A stretch of 42,780 nt of DNA from Pseudomonadota bacterium (GCA_023390245.1 JAEWDF010000108.1:1-42780), one strand, 5' to 3'. Positions 1 to 8,719 are shown, counted from the first letter of the stretch. Notes: generated by a model from the letters alone, not told the origin. Numbers and translations are program-made.

Positions 1-1249
1 TCCAGACGCGCACCCCGGCCGAGGCGTCGCCGAAGGCTTCCGCCGAATCGACGGTCACCACCGCGTCGCCGTCGCCGCTGTTGACGAAGACGCCGTCCGA
101 ATAGGCGCCGTGCGTCGTCGCCGAGCCCACGACGACATGCGCGTCGCCGCCCGAGATCGTCTGCGCCAGGACGCCCGCGGCGTTGTCGCCGTGGGTTTCC
201 ACGGAGTCGACATCGACGAGGACATCGCCGACGTAGCTGAGCGCATCGACGCCGATCGAGCCCTGTCCCTGGGTGACGACGGTCCCGGCCTCTACGCTGG
301 CGCCAGTCCAGCCGATGGCGCGAATGCCGCGACTCAGGTCCTTGGACGTGCGGACGGATCCTGCGACGATGTCGACGGCCCCGGCGTTGCTGGCTCCGTT
401 GATCGCGAGCCGCCCCGTCTCGACCCGATCCGCCGTGATGGAGACGTCGCCGTTGACGGACAGCGCGTTGAGCCCCCCGCTCGCGCCGGTGGTGTCCAGC
501 ACGGTCCCGACGATGATGGTCGCGCCGTCCGCGCCGTCCGCGCTGATCCCCTGGGATGCGCCGCCCGAAGCATCGGCGGAAAGCGTGAGTTCGTCCACGG
601 AGATCGCCACCGTCCCCGCCTCGGACGAAGCGCCATGGATCGCCACGCCCCCCGGCGCGCTGAAATTCAACGATCCCGCGTCGATCACCACGTCGCCCGT
701 GCGCGTCACGCCGACGATGTTCGACGAGTACAGGCCGCTGACCGAAACATCGTCCGCGACGATATGAATCGCGCCGGTGTCCGTCTCGACCAGGATCCCC
801 TCGGCGGAAGCGCCGGTATCGAGGCTCCAGTCGCCGGTCGTGCTTACCCCGGTCGCCTCGACGCTGACGTCGCCGGAGGTCGTGGAGATCTTGACGCCCA
901 CGGAGCCGTCGCCAGAGGTCGTGATGTTGCTGGCGGTCAGGAACACCTTTCCCTGACCGCCCGAGATGTTCACCCCCGGCGTGTCCGCCGCCGTGGTGTC
1001 GACGCCATCGACGACCAGGCTGATCGGGGCGTTGCCCGTATAGGTGACGCCGTTCGGATAGTCGCCGGCGGGACAGGTGATCGGCGCGCCGCTGTTGGGG
1101 CCGCATTCGTCCGAAGCCTTCGCCTGGCCGGGCGAAGCCGCCGCCGCGACGAAGACACAGCCCAAGGCCGTTCCACAGAGCAGCGCCGTTCTAGCGCGCG
1201 AGATCGACTGGCGGCCGAAGCCGCTGCCGGAATGAGACGAGATCACCAT
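1..1249 (-). CDS. Secreted beta-repeat (autotransporter-like) protein, N-terminal part
   Basis: Reading the minus strand from the ATG at 1249-1247 gives an open frame of 416 codons with no stop, running off the left edge. Residues 1-45 look like an extended signal peptide: Arg-containing N region, hydrophobic core (TALLCGTALGCVFVAAAA), likely cleavage after QAKA. What follows is low-complexity, Gly/Ala/Thr/Val/Ser/Asp-rich and built of short beta-strand repeats such as GDVSVEATGV, GDVVIDAGSL, GDVSITADRV and GDVLVDVDSV, about 20-25 residues apart. This pattern is typical of beta-helix passenger domains of autotransporters or large adhesins. The C-terminal translocator is outside the window, so the secretion class is inferred. 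It is divergent from the LuxR-type regulator at 1379. The open frames on the plus strand here are antisense shadows. Shine-Dalgarno support for the start is weak. Confidence 0.72.
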   Translation of the reverse strand, partial: MVISSHSGSGFGRQSISRARTALLCGTALGCVFVAAAASPGQAKASDECGPNSGAPITCPAGDYPNGVTYTGNAPISLVVDGVDTTAADTPGVNISGGQGKVFLTASNITTSGDGSVGVKISTTSGDVSVEATGVSTTGDWSLDTGASAEGILVETDTGAIHIVADDVSVSGLYSSNIVGVTRTGDVVIDAGSLNFSAPGGVAIHGASSEAGTVAISVDELTLSADASGGASQGISADGADGATIIVGTVLDTTGASGGLNALSVNGDVSITADRVETGRLAINGASNAGAVDIVAGSVRTSKDLSRGIRAIGWTGASVEAGTVVTQGQGSIGVDALSYVGDVLVDVDSVETHGDNAAGVLAQTISGGDAHVVVGSATTHGAYSDGVFVNSGDGDAVVTVDSAEAFGDASAGVRVW

Positions 1250-1279
1250 TTGAAGCCCCGATGAGGTTTTACGCCGTCG

Positions 1280-1321
1280 CGACGTTAACGTCGTTTCCAC
1301 AGCCCGCATCACCAATATTGG
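1280..1321. promoter_or_regulatory. Perfect palindromes in the divergent promoter region
   Basis: A perfect 14-bp palindrome, CGACGTTAACGTCG (1280-1293), and a perfect 10-bp palindrome, CCAATATTGG (1312-1321), lie in the 129-bp gap between the secreted protein (minus) and the LuxR-type gene (plus). Palindromes in such a gap are candidate operators, most simply for the adjacent regulator. The binding protein is inferred, not shown. Confidence 0.4.
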
Positions 1322-1343
1322 GGATATGGCGCGCATTCGAATA

Positions 1344-1372
1344 TCGACATTCGAGGAACGAGACGCTTTAAT
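1344..1372 (+). promoter_or_regulatory. Sigma70-like promoter of the LuxR-type gene, probably leaderless
   Basis: TCGACA (1344-1349), 17 bases, TTTAAT (1367-1372). Transcription would begin close to 1379, which is the start codon. There is no clear Shine-Dalgarno sequence, so a leaderless message is plausible. Confidence 0.45.
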
Positions 1373-1378
1373 CTTCTG

Positions 1379-2491
1379 ATGGGGCGGGAATTCTACAATG
1401 AGGCCGTGGCGGCCCTGCGCGAGGCGCCGTTCGATCCCGCATCCTGGCCGCGGGCCCTGGACGCCACCGCGCGCGCGTGCGGCGCCGCCAGCGCGCAGGT
1501 CCTGAACTTCGGCCAATGCCGCTTCACGCCCGTCGTCGCGCCGGGCTTCTCGGACGACGACGTCTCCGCCTTCCTTGTGCTGGAGGGCGCGAATCCGGCC
1601 GCCAATCACGGCTTGCGGGCGGCTCTTAACAGCCCGGTCCACGCCGTCCTGTCGGATGAGGAGTACTTGCGCGAGGGCCAGCGGGACCGCGACCCGCTCT
1701 ACAATGAATTCTTCCGCCGCTACGACGGAGCGTACATCGCCGGCGGCGTCGTGGCGCGCAACCAAGCGGCGATCTCCAACCTGAACCTCTTCCTGCCCCG
1801 GCGGACCGGGGGCCTCGGCGCCGAGGCGCGGCGGACCCTGCGCCGCCTCCTGCCGAAGTTCACCCAGGCCCTTCGCCTGACGATGCGGATGGAGGCGATG
1901 GCGGTCGCCCTGGCGAGCGGCGCCTGGGAGGCGAAGGGCGATGCGGTGGTCATCTGCGACGCCGAGGGCGCCGTCCTGTACGCCAGCCGCGAGGCCGAAC
2001 GGCTGCTGACCGGCAGGGGTGCGGCGTGCGGGATCGTCGAGCGGCGGCTGACCGGCTTCGATACGGCCACGGACCAACGTCTCAAGGCGGCGCTTCGCCT
2101 GGCGTCGGCCCCCGTCGCGGCGGAGTCGCGGCGCCTGGTCGCATCAGCGGGGAATGGCCGCCAGATGACGCTGGACGTGACGCCGCTGCCGTTGTCCAGC
2201 GTGGGCGTGGCGCCGAAGGCTCTGGTTCTGCTGCGGACATCGAACCCTGCGGCGACCCTCGACCATGCCCTGTTGAAGACGACCTTCCTCCTGACCACGG
2301 CCGAGTGCGAGGTTGCGTCGGGCGTCATGCGCCGGCTGTCGTCGGCCGAGATCGCCCGCACGCGCGGCGTCTCGGTCGAAACCGTCAACACCCAGGTGAA
2401 GTCCGTCCTGGCGAAGACCGGCGCCGCCGACAGGGGAAGGCTGACCCTCCTCCTGGAAGGCTTCGCGGAGCGGCGCACGGACGGGAGCTGA
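1379..2491 (+). CDS. LuxR-family transcriptional regulator
   Basis: A 370-residue protein with a C-terminal LuxR-type helix-turn-helix (about residues 300-362): LTTAECEVASGVMRRLSSAE followed by IARTRGVSVETVNTQVKSVL and AKTGAADRGRL, the usual four-helix pattern. Residues 1-180 hold no domain I can name. Residues 180-290 (VVICDAEGAVLYASREAERLL) resemble a PAS-like sensor segment. This architecture of variable N-terminal part, PAS-like middle and LuxR output is common in alphaproteobacteria and differs from acyl-homoserine-lactone receptors, since no autoinducer-binding signature is visible. ATG 1379 is chosen because a promoter-like sequence ends seven bases upstream. It is divergent from the secreted beta-repeat protein, which is its most obvious candidate target. 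The ligand is unknown. Confidence 0.8.
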   Translation: MGREFYNEAVAALREAPFDPASWPRALDATARACGAASAQVLNFGQCRFTPVVAPGFSDDDVSAFLVLEGANPAANHGLRAALNSPVHAVLSDEEYLREGQRDRDPLYNEFFRRYDGAYIAGGVVARNQAAISNLNLFLPRRTGGLGAEARRTLRRLLPKFTQALRLTMRMEAMAVALASGAWEAKGDAVVICDAEGAVLYASREAERLLTGRGAACGIVERRLTGFDTATDQRLKAALRLASAPVAAESRRLVASAGNGRQMTLDVTPLPLSSVGVAPKALVLLRTSNPAATLDHALLKTTFLLTTAECEVASGVMRRLSSAEIARTRGVSVETVNTQVKSVLAKTGAADRGRLTLLLEGFAERRTDGS

Positions 2492-2741
2492 TCGGTCCGC
2501 CTTGACTTCGCCGTGTTCGAGGCTCATCTACGCTGCATCGCACAATCGCGATCTCCGGCGTCTCCAGCGCGTGTGGGCTGTTTCCTAGCCTGTCTGTAGC
2601 AGCCGCCGGCTCCTCGAAATCCTTCGTCGCTCGAACACGCGGGGCGGCGCCCGATCCACCTCCGGCCCCTTGGGTCGGACTGGCGGCGCTGCTTTTCCGG
2701 CCTTGTCCGGCCGCACGCCGTCGCATGCGAAAGACAAGAGT

Positions 2742-4232
2742 TTGAGCACCACCTTCGAATCCATGGGCCTGAACAAGGCCCTCCTCCAGGCCCTGCAGGC
2801 GGAAGGCTATGAGAAGCCGACGCCGATCCAGGAAAAGGCCATCCCCGACGTAATGAAGGGCAAGGACCTGCTGGGCATCGCCCAGACGGGCACCGGCAAG
2901 ACCGCCGCCTTCGCCCTGCCGATCCTGCATCGCCTGGCCGAGAACCGCACCCCGCCGGTCCCGCGCACCACGCGCGCCCTGATCCTGTCGCCGACGCGCG
3001 AACTGGCCACCCAGATCGGCGAGAGCTTCAAGGCCTATGGCGCTCATCTGGGTTTCCGCGTCGCCGTGATCTTCGGCGGCGTCAAATACGGCGCCCAGGA
3101 GCGCGCCCTGCAACAGGGGCTGGACATCCTGGTCGCCGCGCCGGGCCGCCTGCTGGACCACATCCAGCAGAAGACGCTGGACCTGTCGCAGACCGAGATC
3201 TTCGTGCTGGACGAGGCCGACCAGATGCTGGACCTGGGCTTCATCAAGCCGATCCGCCAGATCGTCGCCAAGATGCCGTCGCGCCGGCAGAACCTGTTCT
3301 TCTCGGCCACCATGCCCAGCGAGATCGGCAAGCTGGCCGGCGAACTGCTGAAGGACCCGGTCAAGGTCCAGGTCACCCCGCAATCGACCACGGTGCAGCG
3401 CATCAAGCAGTCGGTCGTCCATATCGAACAGGGCCGCAAGCGCGCCCTGCTGACCGGACTGTTCTCCGATCCCGGCTTCACCCGCTGCCTGGTCTTCACC
3501 AAGACCAAGCACGGCGCGGACAAGGTCGCGGCCTATCTGGAGGCCGGCGGCGTCGAGGCCGGGGCCATCCACGGCAACAAGAGCCAGCCCCAGCGCGAGC
3601 GCACGCTGGAAGCCTTCAAGAAGGGCAAGCTGCGCGTCCTGGTCGCCACCGACATCGCCGCGCGCGGCATCGACGTGGACGGCGTCTCGCACGTGGTGAA
3701 CTTCGAACTGCCCTTCGTACCGGAAGCCTATGTGCACCGCATCGGCCGCACGGCCCGCGCGGGCGCCGACGGCACGGCCATCAGCTTCGTCGCCGGCGAC
3801 GAGATGAAGCTGCTGAAGGACATCGAGAAGGTCACGCGCCAGAAGATCCCGGCCGTCGACCGTCGCAACGACAAGCAACTGGCCCAGTTGGACGCCTCCA
3901 TCCTGGCGTCCGGCGTCGGCAAGAAGGCGACCCTGCCCGAACGCGAGGGCGGCGAGCGCAATGAAGCCGGCCGGAACGGTCGCGGCCGTCGCAACCCGCA
4001 CCGCGACGGCGTCCGTCCCGAGGGTGGCGGCCAGCCCCATCGCCAGCGTCGCGGCAATCGCGGCGGCGCGGCCGGGGAAGCGGCGTCGGCGCGGCCGGAG
4101 CGGACCTACAATCCGATGGCAGGCGAGCGCGTCAGCACCTCGAACGACCCCAAGCCGGTCGGAGAACTGAAGCGCCGTCCGCGTCGCCGTCGCCCGTCGA
4201 ACGGCGGCAAGGGCTACGCCCAGCAGGGCTGA
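2742..4232 (+). CDS. DEAD-box ATP-dependent RNA helicase (RhlE/DeaD type)
   Basis: An RNA helicase that remodels structured RNA, for example in ribosome assembly, mRNA decay or cold adaptation. All core motifs are visible in order: Q motif (GYEKPTPIQ), I (AQTGTGKT), Ia (PTRELA), Ib (APGRLLD, with Ala where Thr is usual), II (DEAD), III (SAT), IV (LVFTKTKHGAD), V (ATDIAARGID) and VI (HRIGRTARAG). The C-terminal 100 residues are a basic Arg/Gly/Asn-rich tail, typical of RNA-binding extensions. The start is taken as TTG 2742 because it keeps the conserved Phe (TTFESMGL) upstream of the Q motif. An in-frame TTG at 2670 and an ATG at 2763 are the alternatives; the ATG would lose that Phe. The 250-bp leader (2492-2741) has no other gene. 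Confidence 0.9.
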   Translation: MSTTFESMGLNKALLQALQAEGYEKPTPIQEKAIPDVMKGKDLLGIAQTGTGKTAAFALPILHRLAENRTPPVPRTTRALILSPTRELATQIGESFKAYGAHLGFRVAVIFGGVKYGAQERALQQGLDILVAAPGRLLDHIQQKTLDLSQTEIFVLDEADQMLDLGFIKPIRQIVAKMPSRRQNLFFSATMPSEIGKLAGELLKDPVKVQVTPQSTTVQRIKQSVVHIEQGRKRALLTGLFSDPGFTRCLVFTKTKHGADKVAAYLEAGGVEAGAIHGNKSQPQRERTLEAFKKGKLRVLVATDIAARGIDVDGVSHVVNFELPFVPEAYVHRIGRTARAGADGTAISFVAGDEMKLLKDIEKVTRQKIPAVDRRNDKQLAQLDASILASGVGKKATLPEREGGERNEAGRNGRGRRNPHRDGVRPEGGGQPHRQRRGNRGGAAGEAASARPERTYNPMAGERVSTSNDPKPVGELKRRPRRRRPSNGGKGYAQQG

Positions 4233-4238
4233 AATCGA

Positions 4239-4267
4239 AGCGCCGCCGCCTCTCCGGCGGCGGCGCT
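4239..4267. terminator. Hairpin between convergent genes
   Basis: A perfect 12-bp stem, AGCGCCGCCGCC (4239-4250) and GGCGGCGGCGCT (4256-4267), with loop TCTCC, sits between the helicase stop and the piuC-like stop. There is no U-tract on either strand, so it is a weak intrinsic terminator or a 3'-end stabilising hairpin. Confidence 0.5.
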
Positions 4268-4953
4268 CAGACCTCGGCCCAGCGCCGCATCAGATTGTGA
4301 TAGACGGCGGTTAGCTCGATGACCGCCTGGTCCTTCGGTCCCTTCTCGGCCGCGACCCGCTGGATCGCCACGTCCAGGCGGAACAGCGTCTCGCGGTCCG
4401 CGTCGTCGCGCACCAGGCTCTGCAGCCACATGAAGGACGACACCCGCGCGCCGCGCGTCACCGGCGTCACGCGGTGCAGGCTCTTTGACGGATAGAGGAC
4501 CATGTCGCCGGCCGGCAGCTTGACCGTCTGGGGGCCGTACATCTCCTCGATGATCAGCTCGCCGCCGTCGTATTCGTCGGGCTCGGAGAAGAACAGGGTC
4601 GCCGACAGATCGCTGCGGATGCGCACCGATCCGCCGCCGCGCTGCTGGCGGATGGCGTTGTCGACGTGGAGGCCGAACTCGCCGCCGCCCTCGTAGCGGT
4701 TGAACAGCGGCGGGAAGATGGTGTGCGGCAGGGCGGCCGACACGAACATCGGATTGGCGTTCAGCGCCTGGACGATGAGGTCCCGCACCTCCCGGGCGAC
4801 ATCCGAATCCTCGGGCAGCTGCAGGTTCCGCTTCGCCGTCGCCGACTGATGGCCGGAGGTGGCGTTCCCGTCGGCCCAGGGGCCGGCGTCAAGCCTGCCT
4901 CGCAGGATCGCCGCCTCCTCCTTGGTGAAGACCTGTGGGATGTGAAGCAGCAT
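4267..4953 (-). CDS. piuC: Fe(II)/2-oxoglutarate PKHD-type hydroxylase, PiuC/YbiX family
   Basis: A 228-residue non-haem iron dioxygenase. The double-stranded beta-helix iron ligands are visible: the HxD of GGEFGLHVDNAIR (about residues 90-102) and the distal His of SKSLHRVTPVTRGARV (about 155-170), where the following Arg is the usual 2-oxoglutarate contact. Length and motifs match the PiuC/YbiX (PKHX) family. It lies 75 bp downstream of a TonB-dependent siderophore receptor on the same strand; the piuA-piuC pairing in pseudomonads is the established parallel and places it in iron acquisition. Its physiological substrate is not established. The start at 4953 has a GAGG-type ribosome-binding site just upstream. 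Confidence 0.85.
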   Translation of the reverse strand: MLLHIPQVFTKEEAAILRGRLDAGPWADGNATSGHQSATAKRNLQLPEDSDVAREVRDLIVQALNANPMFVSAALPHTIFPPLFNRYEGGGEFGLHVDNAIRQQRGGGSVRIRSDLSATLFFSEPDEYDGGELIIEEMYGPQTVKLPAGDMVLYPSKSLHRVTPVTRGARVSSFMWLQSLVRDDADRETLFRLDVAIQRVAAEKGPKDQAVIELTAVYHNLMRRWAEV

Positions 4954-4965
4954 CGTCGCCTCGCC

Positions 4966-5001
4966 GAAAAAAGAAGACGGCCCCGCCGGAAGGACGGGGC
5001 C
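4966..5001 (-). terminator. Intrinsic terminator after the siderophore receptor
   Basis: On the minus strand GGCCCCG (5001-4995) pairs with CGGGGCC (4985-4979), followed by a U-rich tract (TCTTCTTTTTTC, from 4976). It lies between the receptor and piuC, so it probably attenuates rather than isolates piuC. Confidence 0.6.
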
Positions 5002-5028
5002 GCCAGAATAGGCCGGGGATGGGGGCCT

Positions 5029-7290
5029 TTAGAAGCGCATGTTCAGGGTCAGGATGGCCTGGCGCGCGGGCGCCGGGTCGGCGTGGTGCACGCCATTGGT
5101 GCGCATGATGTATTCCTCGTCCGTCGCGTTCTTGACGTTCAACTGCAGGCTGGCGCGGTCGGTCAGTTCATAGCTGCCGAACAGGTCCAGGCGGGTGTAG
5201 TTGGGCGCATAGACCTTGGCCGAGCCGCCGCCGGCGCCGCCCTGGTTCCCGCCGAACCGGTCGTCGACGTAATAGACGCCGCCCCCGACGCTCAGCTTGG
5301 GCAGGACGCGATAGGTGGTGAACAGGCTGAAGCTGTTCTTGGGCGTGTTGGCCAGCGGGTCGCCGACGTTGACGTTGTTGTAGGCGCCACGCACCAGTTC
5401 GGAGTCCATGTAGGTATAGCCGCCGAACACGGTCCAGTCCGGCGTGACGCTGCCCGAGAAGCCGAGCTCCAGTCCCTTCACCTCGGTCTCGCCCGCCTGT
5501 TCATAGACGCCGTCGGCGACCAGGATCTGAGCGTTCTTGCGCGTCGTCTGGAAGATCGCGCCGGTCAGCGACAGGCGCTGACCGAACAGGTCGGCCTTGG
5601 CCCCGATTTCGTAGGTTTCGGTATCCTCTGGGTCCAGGACCTCGTTCGCCAGATTACCCGAGCCCGCGCCGCCACTGGCGCTGTTCTGGTCGCCGCCCGA
5701 CAGGGTCGGCGGCGTCGAGGAGGTGGCATAGGAGGCATAGACGCTGGTGTTCGCCGTCGGCTTGTAAACCAGTCCGACCTGATAGTTGACGAAGTCCCAC
5801 TCGTATTCGGTGAAGGTCGGCACGGTCTCGCCGCGCCCCAGGGACGCACCGTCCGTTTCATAGCGGTCATAACGCACGCCCAGGTTCAGGACCCAGTTCT
5901 GGGCGAAGCTGATCGAGTCGAAGCCGTACACGCCCAGCGTCTTGGTGTTGGAGTGCGACTCGGCGCCCCGGGCGATCGAGCCGGTCCAGGGATCGCTGGG
6001 GTCGGGATCATAGACCAAGGTGCAGTCCAGGCCGCCGATCTCGACCGGGCATGCCGTTCCGCTGGTGGTGGTGACGGTATAGCCAGCGTTGCGGTTGATC
6101 TCGCGGCTGTATTCGACGCCCAGGTCGAAGTCGTGCTTCAGGGCGCCGGTCTGGAAGCTGCCGAACAGGTCGGTGACGTTGGCGAAGGTCTCCGCCGGAT
6201 TCCAGCGCGACTTCAGGCCCCGCTTCATCCACCATTCGCCGCCGACCAGCACCGCCGTGCCGCCGTCGCCGGGGTTGGTGACGACATAGTCGTTCAGCGT
6301 CTCGGAATAGCGGGTCAGGTTGCGCAGGGTCAGGTTGTCGCTGAACTTGTGCTCCAGCTTGACCGTGACGCTGTCGACCTCGTTGCGCATGTAGTCGCGC
6401 GCCGTCAGTCCGTAGAAGGTGTCGTAGGGCACATCGAGGATGCGGCTGTCGGTCGTCTGGATGGCCCAGGTCCCGTCCAGCTTGCGATCCAGGGGAATGC
6501 CGTAGTCGGGCATGGAGTCGGCGGTCAGGTGGTAATAGTTGATCGTCGCCGAGGTGTTGGTTCCCAGGCCGAAGCCCAGGGCCATGGCCAGGCCGTACTT
6601 CTCGAAGTCCACGGCCTTGCGGCCCGGCACGTCGCCCTCGGTCGCCATCAGGTTCAGGCGGAAGGCGCTGGTGTCGTTCAACCGCCAGTTCCCATCGACC
6701 GTGGCCCGATAATAGCTGTCCGTGCCGACGCCGGCGCTGGCGTTGACGAAGTCCGTCAGACGCGGCTGCTTGGACGACATATTGATGCTGCCGCCGCCCG
6801 ATCCGCGGCCCGAATAGACCGAATCCGCGCCCTTGATCACCTCGACCTGCTCCAGGTCGAAGACCTCGCGCTGCTGTCCGCCCGCATCGCGGACGCCGTC
6901 GACGAAGATGTTGTTGCCCGAGGACTGGCCCCGGATGAACGGCCGGTCGGCCAGCGGCTGTCCGCCTTCGCCGGCGCCGAAGGTGATGCCGGGCGAGTTG
7001 CGCAGCAGGTCCTCAAGCGAAGTGGCGGCGGTCTGGGTGATGACCTGCTCGGGAATGACCGTCACCGAACGCGGCGTGTCGACCAGCGGGGCGACGAATT
7101 CCGGGCTCTGCGGTTCACGCTTCACCTGCTGGCCGTGGACGTTGATCGTGCCCAGGTTGGCGGGTTCCTGCTGCTGCGGATCGGCAGCGGCGACCGGATT
7201 GTCGGCGCCGGCGATGGCCGGAGCGGCGGCCAGCATGCCGGCGGCGGTGGAAGCGAAGAGAAGTGCGCGAAGAGCGACGGCGTCGGACAT
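5029..7290 (-). CDS. TonB-dependent siderophore receptor (Fiu/PiuA-like)
   Basis: A 753-residue outer-membrane receptor for ferric siderophore uptake. ATG 7290 gives a clear signal peptide (MSDAVALRALLFASTAAGML, cleavage near AIA). A plug domain follows: TPRSVTVIPEQVITQTAATS, LEDLLRNSPGITFGAGEGG, RPFIRGQSSGNNIFVDGVRD and VEVIKGADSVYSGRGSGGG are the standard TonB-receptor plug signatures. The remainder is a 22-strand-type beta barrel ending in NMRF, the expected terminal Phe. The sequence resembles catecholate receptors of the Fiu/PiuA class, and the neighbouring piuC-like gene supports that. A Fur-box-like site lies 74-88 bases upstream. Upstream in-frame codons would only add residues in front of the signal peptide. 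Confidence 0.88.
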   Translation of the reverse strand: MSDAVALRALLFASTAAGMLAAAPAIAGADNPVAAADPQQQEPANLGTINVHGQQVKREPQSPEFVAPLVDTPRSVTVIPEQVITQTAATSLEDLLRNSPGITFGAGEGGQPLADRPFIRGQSSGNNIFVDGVRDAGGQQREVFDLEQVEVIKGADSVYSGRGSGGGSINMSSKQPRLTDFVNASAGVGTDSYYRATVDGNWRLNDTSAFRLNLMATEGDVPGRKAVDFEKYGLAMALGFGLGTNTSATINYYHLTADSMPDYGIPLDRKLDGTWAIQTTDSRILDVPYDTFYGLTARDYMRNEVDSVTVKLEHKFSDNLTLRNLTRYSETLNDYVVTNPGDGGTAVLVGGEWWMKRGLKSRWNPAETFANVTDLFGSFQTGALKHDFDLGVEYSREINRNAGYTVTTTSGTACPVEIGGLDCTLVYDPDPSDPWTGSIARGAESHSNTKTLGVYGFDSISFAQNWVLNLGVRYDRYETDGASLGRGETVPTFTEYEWDFVNYQVGLVYKPTANTSVYASYATSSTPPTLSGGDQNSASGGAGSGNLANEVLDPEDTETYEIGAKADLFGQRLSLTGAIFQTTRKNAQILVADGVYEQAGETEVKGLELGFSGSVTPDWTVFGGYTYMDSELVRGAYNNVNVGDPLANTPKNSFSLFTTYRVLPKLSVGGGVYYVDDRFGGNQGGAGGGSAKVYAPNYTRLDLFGSYELTDRASLQLNVKNATDEEYIMRTNGVHHADPAPARQAILTLNMRF

Positions 7291-7363
7291 TGGTGGAGAG
7301 CCCCTGACCTGATTTTGCGATGCGGTCGCAATAGAGAGCTCCGCAAGGCTGCACAAGCGAAAT

Positions 7364-7378
7364 TGAGAATAAGTCTCA
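7364..7378 (-). promoter_or_regulatory. Fur-box-like operator
   Basis: TGAGAATAAGTCTCA is a 7-1-7 inverted repeat. It matches the 7-1-7 Fur consensus (TGATAAT-n-ATTATCA) at 11 of the 14 arm positions. It lies in an AT-rich island upstream of the siderophore receptor, consistent with iron repression. Confidence 0.6.
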
Positions 7379-7475
7379 TAATTCGCGGGCAGGTCGGGAC
7401 TTCAGGGCCGTCGGGCGGACGCGAGCCGTTCGCCAGGGAATCCAAATCTCGCAAAAGCGCGAGAAAGCCGCGGTT

Positions 7476-8684
7476 TCAGGCGGCCACGGCCTTCATTGAT
7501 ACGGACAGGTCAGCCAGCTTGTCGACATCGACCGGCATGGCCTTTGCGATCAACGACTTGCCGGCCATGAATTCCGGCGGGGCGTTGACCGCCTCGACAC
7601 AGACGATGCGATCACCGGCCAGGTGGAACACCGCGAAGCCGCCTGGCCCGGCCGGGTCGCCGCGCACCACCTGACGGTCGGCGTCGAACGGCAGGCCGGC
7701 GATCTGAAGCTTGAATTCGTACTGGTCCGACCAGAACCAGGGAACCTCGGGCGCCGGGCCGGGCCGGCCGACGATGGCGGCGGCGGCCTGCTTGGCCTGC
7801 TCCAGCGCATTGGGCACGCTTTCCAGCCGGTGATGCACGCCGCCGTGGACCGGGATCGGCCGGCGCGTCATGTCGCCGACGGCGAAAATCGCCGGGTCGC
7901 TGGTGCGCGCCTGCTCGTCCACCACCACCCCGTCGTCGCAGCGCAGGCCGGCCGAGCGCGCCAAGCCGTCGCCGGCCAGGGCGCCGACCCCCACCAGCAC
8001 CGCATCGGCCCGAACGGTCGTCCCGTCCGCCAGGGTCACGCCGTCCGGGGCGACGGCGACCACCTCGGCCCCCGTCAGGATCTCCACACCCTGCGCGCGA
8101 TGCCGTGCGGTGAAGAAGTCGGACAGGGTCTCGGACGCCACCCGGGCCAGCACGCGCGGCGCCCGTTCGATCACCACGGCCTCGGCGCCCAGGGCGCGGG
8201 CGGACGCCGCCGCCTCCAGCCCGACATAGCCGCCGCCGACCACCGCCAGCCGACGTCCCGGCCCCAGGGCGGCCTTCAGGCGCTCGGCGTCCTTCAGGGT
8301 GCGCAGTTCCAGGAGATCGGGATGATCGCCGCCGGGGACCGGCAGCTTCCTGGCCGTCGAACCCGTCGCCAGGACCAGGATGTCATAGGTCTCCTCCGCG
8401 CCGTCGTGGAAGACGACGCGCCGGGCCGCCGGGTCGACCGACACGGCCTCCGCACCCGGCCGGAAGTCGATGGCCTGTTCGGCGTAGAAGCTCTCGGGCC
8501 GCAGCAGCAGGGCCTCCAGGTCCGCCTCCCCCTTCAGCCAAGCCTTGGACAGGGGTGGGCGCTGATACGGCGGCGCGTCCTCGGCGCCCGCCAGCACGAT
8601 GGGGCCTTCATGCCCGTACTGCCGCAGGAAGGCCGCGACGGAACCGCCGGCGTGCCCGGCGCCGATGATCAGAACCTTGGTCAT
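7476..8684 (-). CDS. FAD-dependent NAD(P)H:ferredoxin/rubredoxin reductase-like oxidoreductase
   Basis: A 402-residue pyridine nucleotide-disulphide oxidoreductase-fold enzyme that passes electrons from NAD(P)H through FAD to a small iron-sulphur partner. Visible motifs: the FAD Rossmann loop VLIIGAGHAGGSVA at the N terminus, PPYQRPPLSKAWLKG (typical of BphA4/putidaredoxin reductases), the NAD(P) Rossmann loop VVGGGYVGLEAAA (about residue 150), the C-terminal FAD motif IFAVGDMTRRP (about 275), and a reductase C-terminal domain with WFWSDQYEFKLQIAG. The start is ATG 8684, since an N-terminal Rossmann loop should begin within a few residues. No ferredoxin or oxygenase gene is adjacent, so the redox partner is unknown. 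Confidence 0.85.
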   Translation of the reverse strand: MTKVLIIGAGHAGGSVAAFLRQYGHEGPIVLAGAEDAPPYQRPPLSKAWLKGEADLEALLLRPESFYAEQAIDFRPGAEAVSVDPAARRVVFHDGAEETYDILVLATGSTARKLPVPGGDHPDLLELRTLKDAERLKAALGPGRRLAVVGGGYVGLEAAASARALGAEAVVIERAPRVLARVASETLSDFFTARHRAQGVEILTGAEVVAVAPDGVTLADGTTVRADAVLVGVGALAGDGLARSAGLRCDDGVVVDEQARTSDPAIFAVGDMTRRPIPVHGGVHHRLESVPNALEQAKQAAAAIVGRPGPAPEVPWFWSDQYEFKLQIAGLPFDADRQVVRGDPAGPGGFAVFHLAGDRIVCVEAVNAPPEFMAGKSLIAKAMPVDVDKLADLSVSMKAVAA

Positions 8685-8719
8685 GCAGACGCAGATAGTG
8701 CGGCCGGCGCGTCCTGTCT

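Noticed and set aside
110..1264. Plus-strand open frame of 384 codons at the left edge
   Set aside because: The minus strand carries a secreted repeat protein with a proper signal peptide; the plus frame is Arg/Asp/Ala-rich nonsense.
4666..7674. Plus-strand open frame of about 1000 codons
   Set aside because: It is antisense to the piuC and siderophore-receptor genes. Its product is Arg/Gly/Val/Asp-rich without any domain, as expected from high third-position GC.
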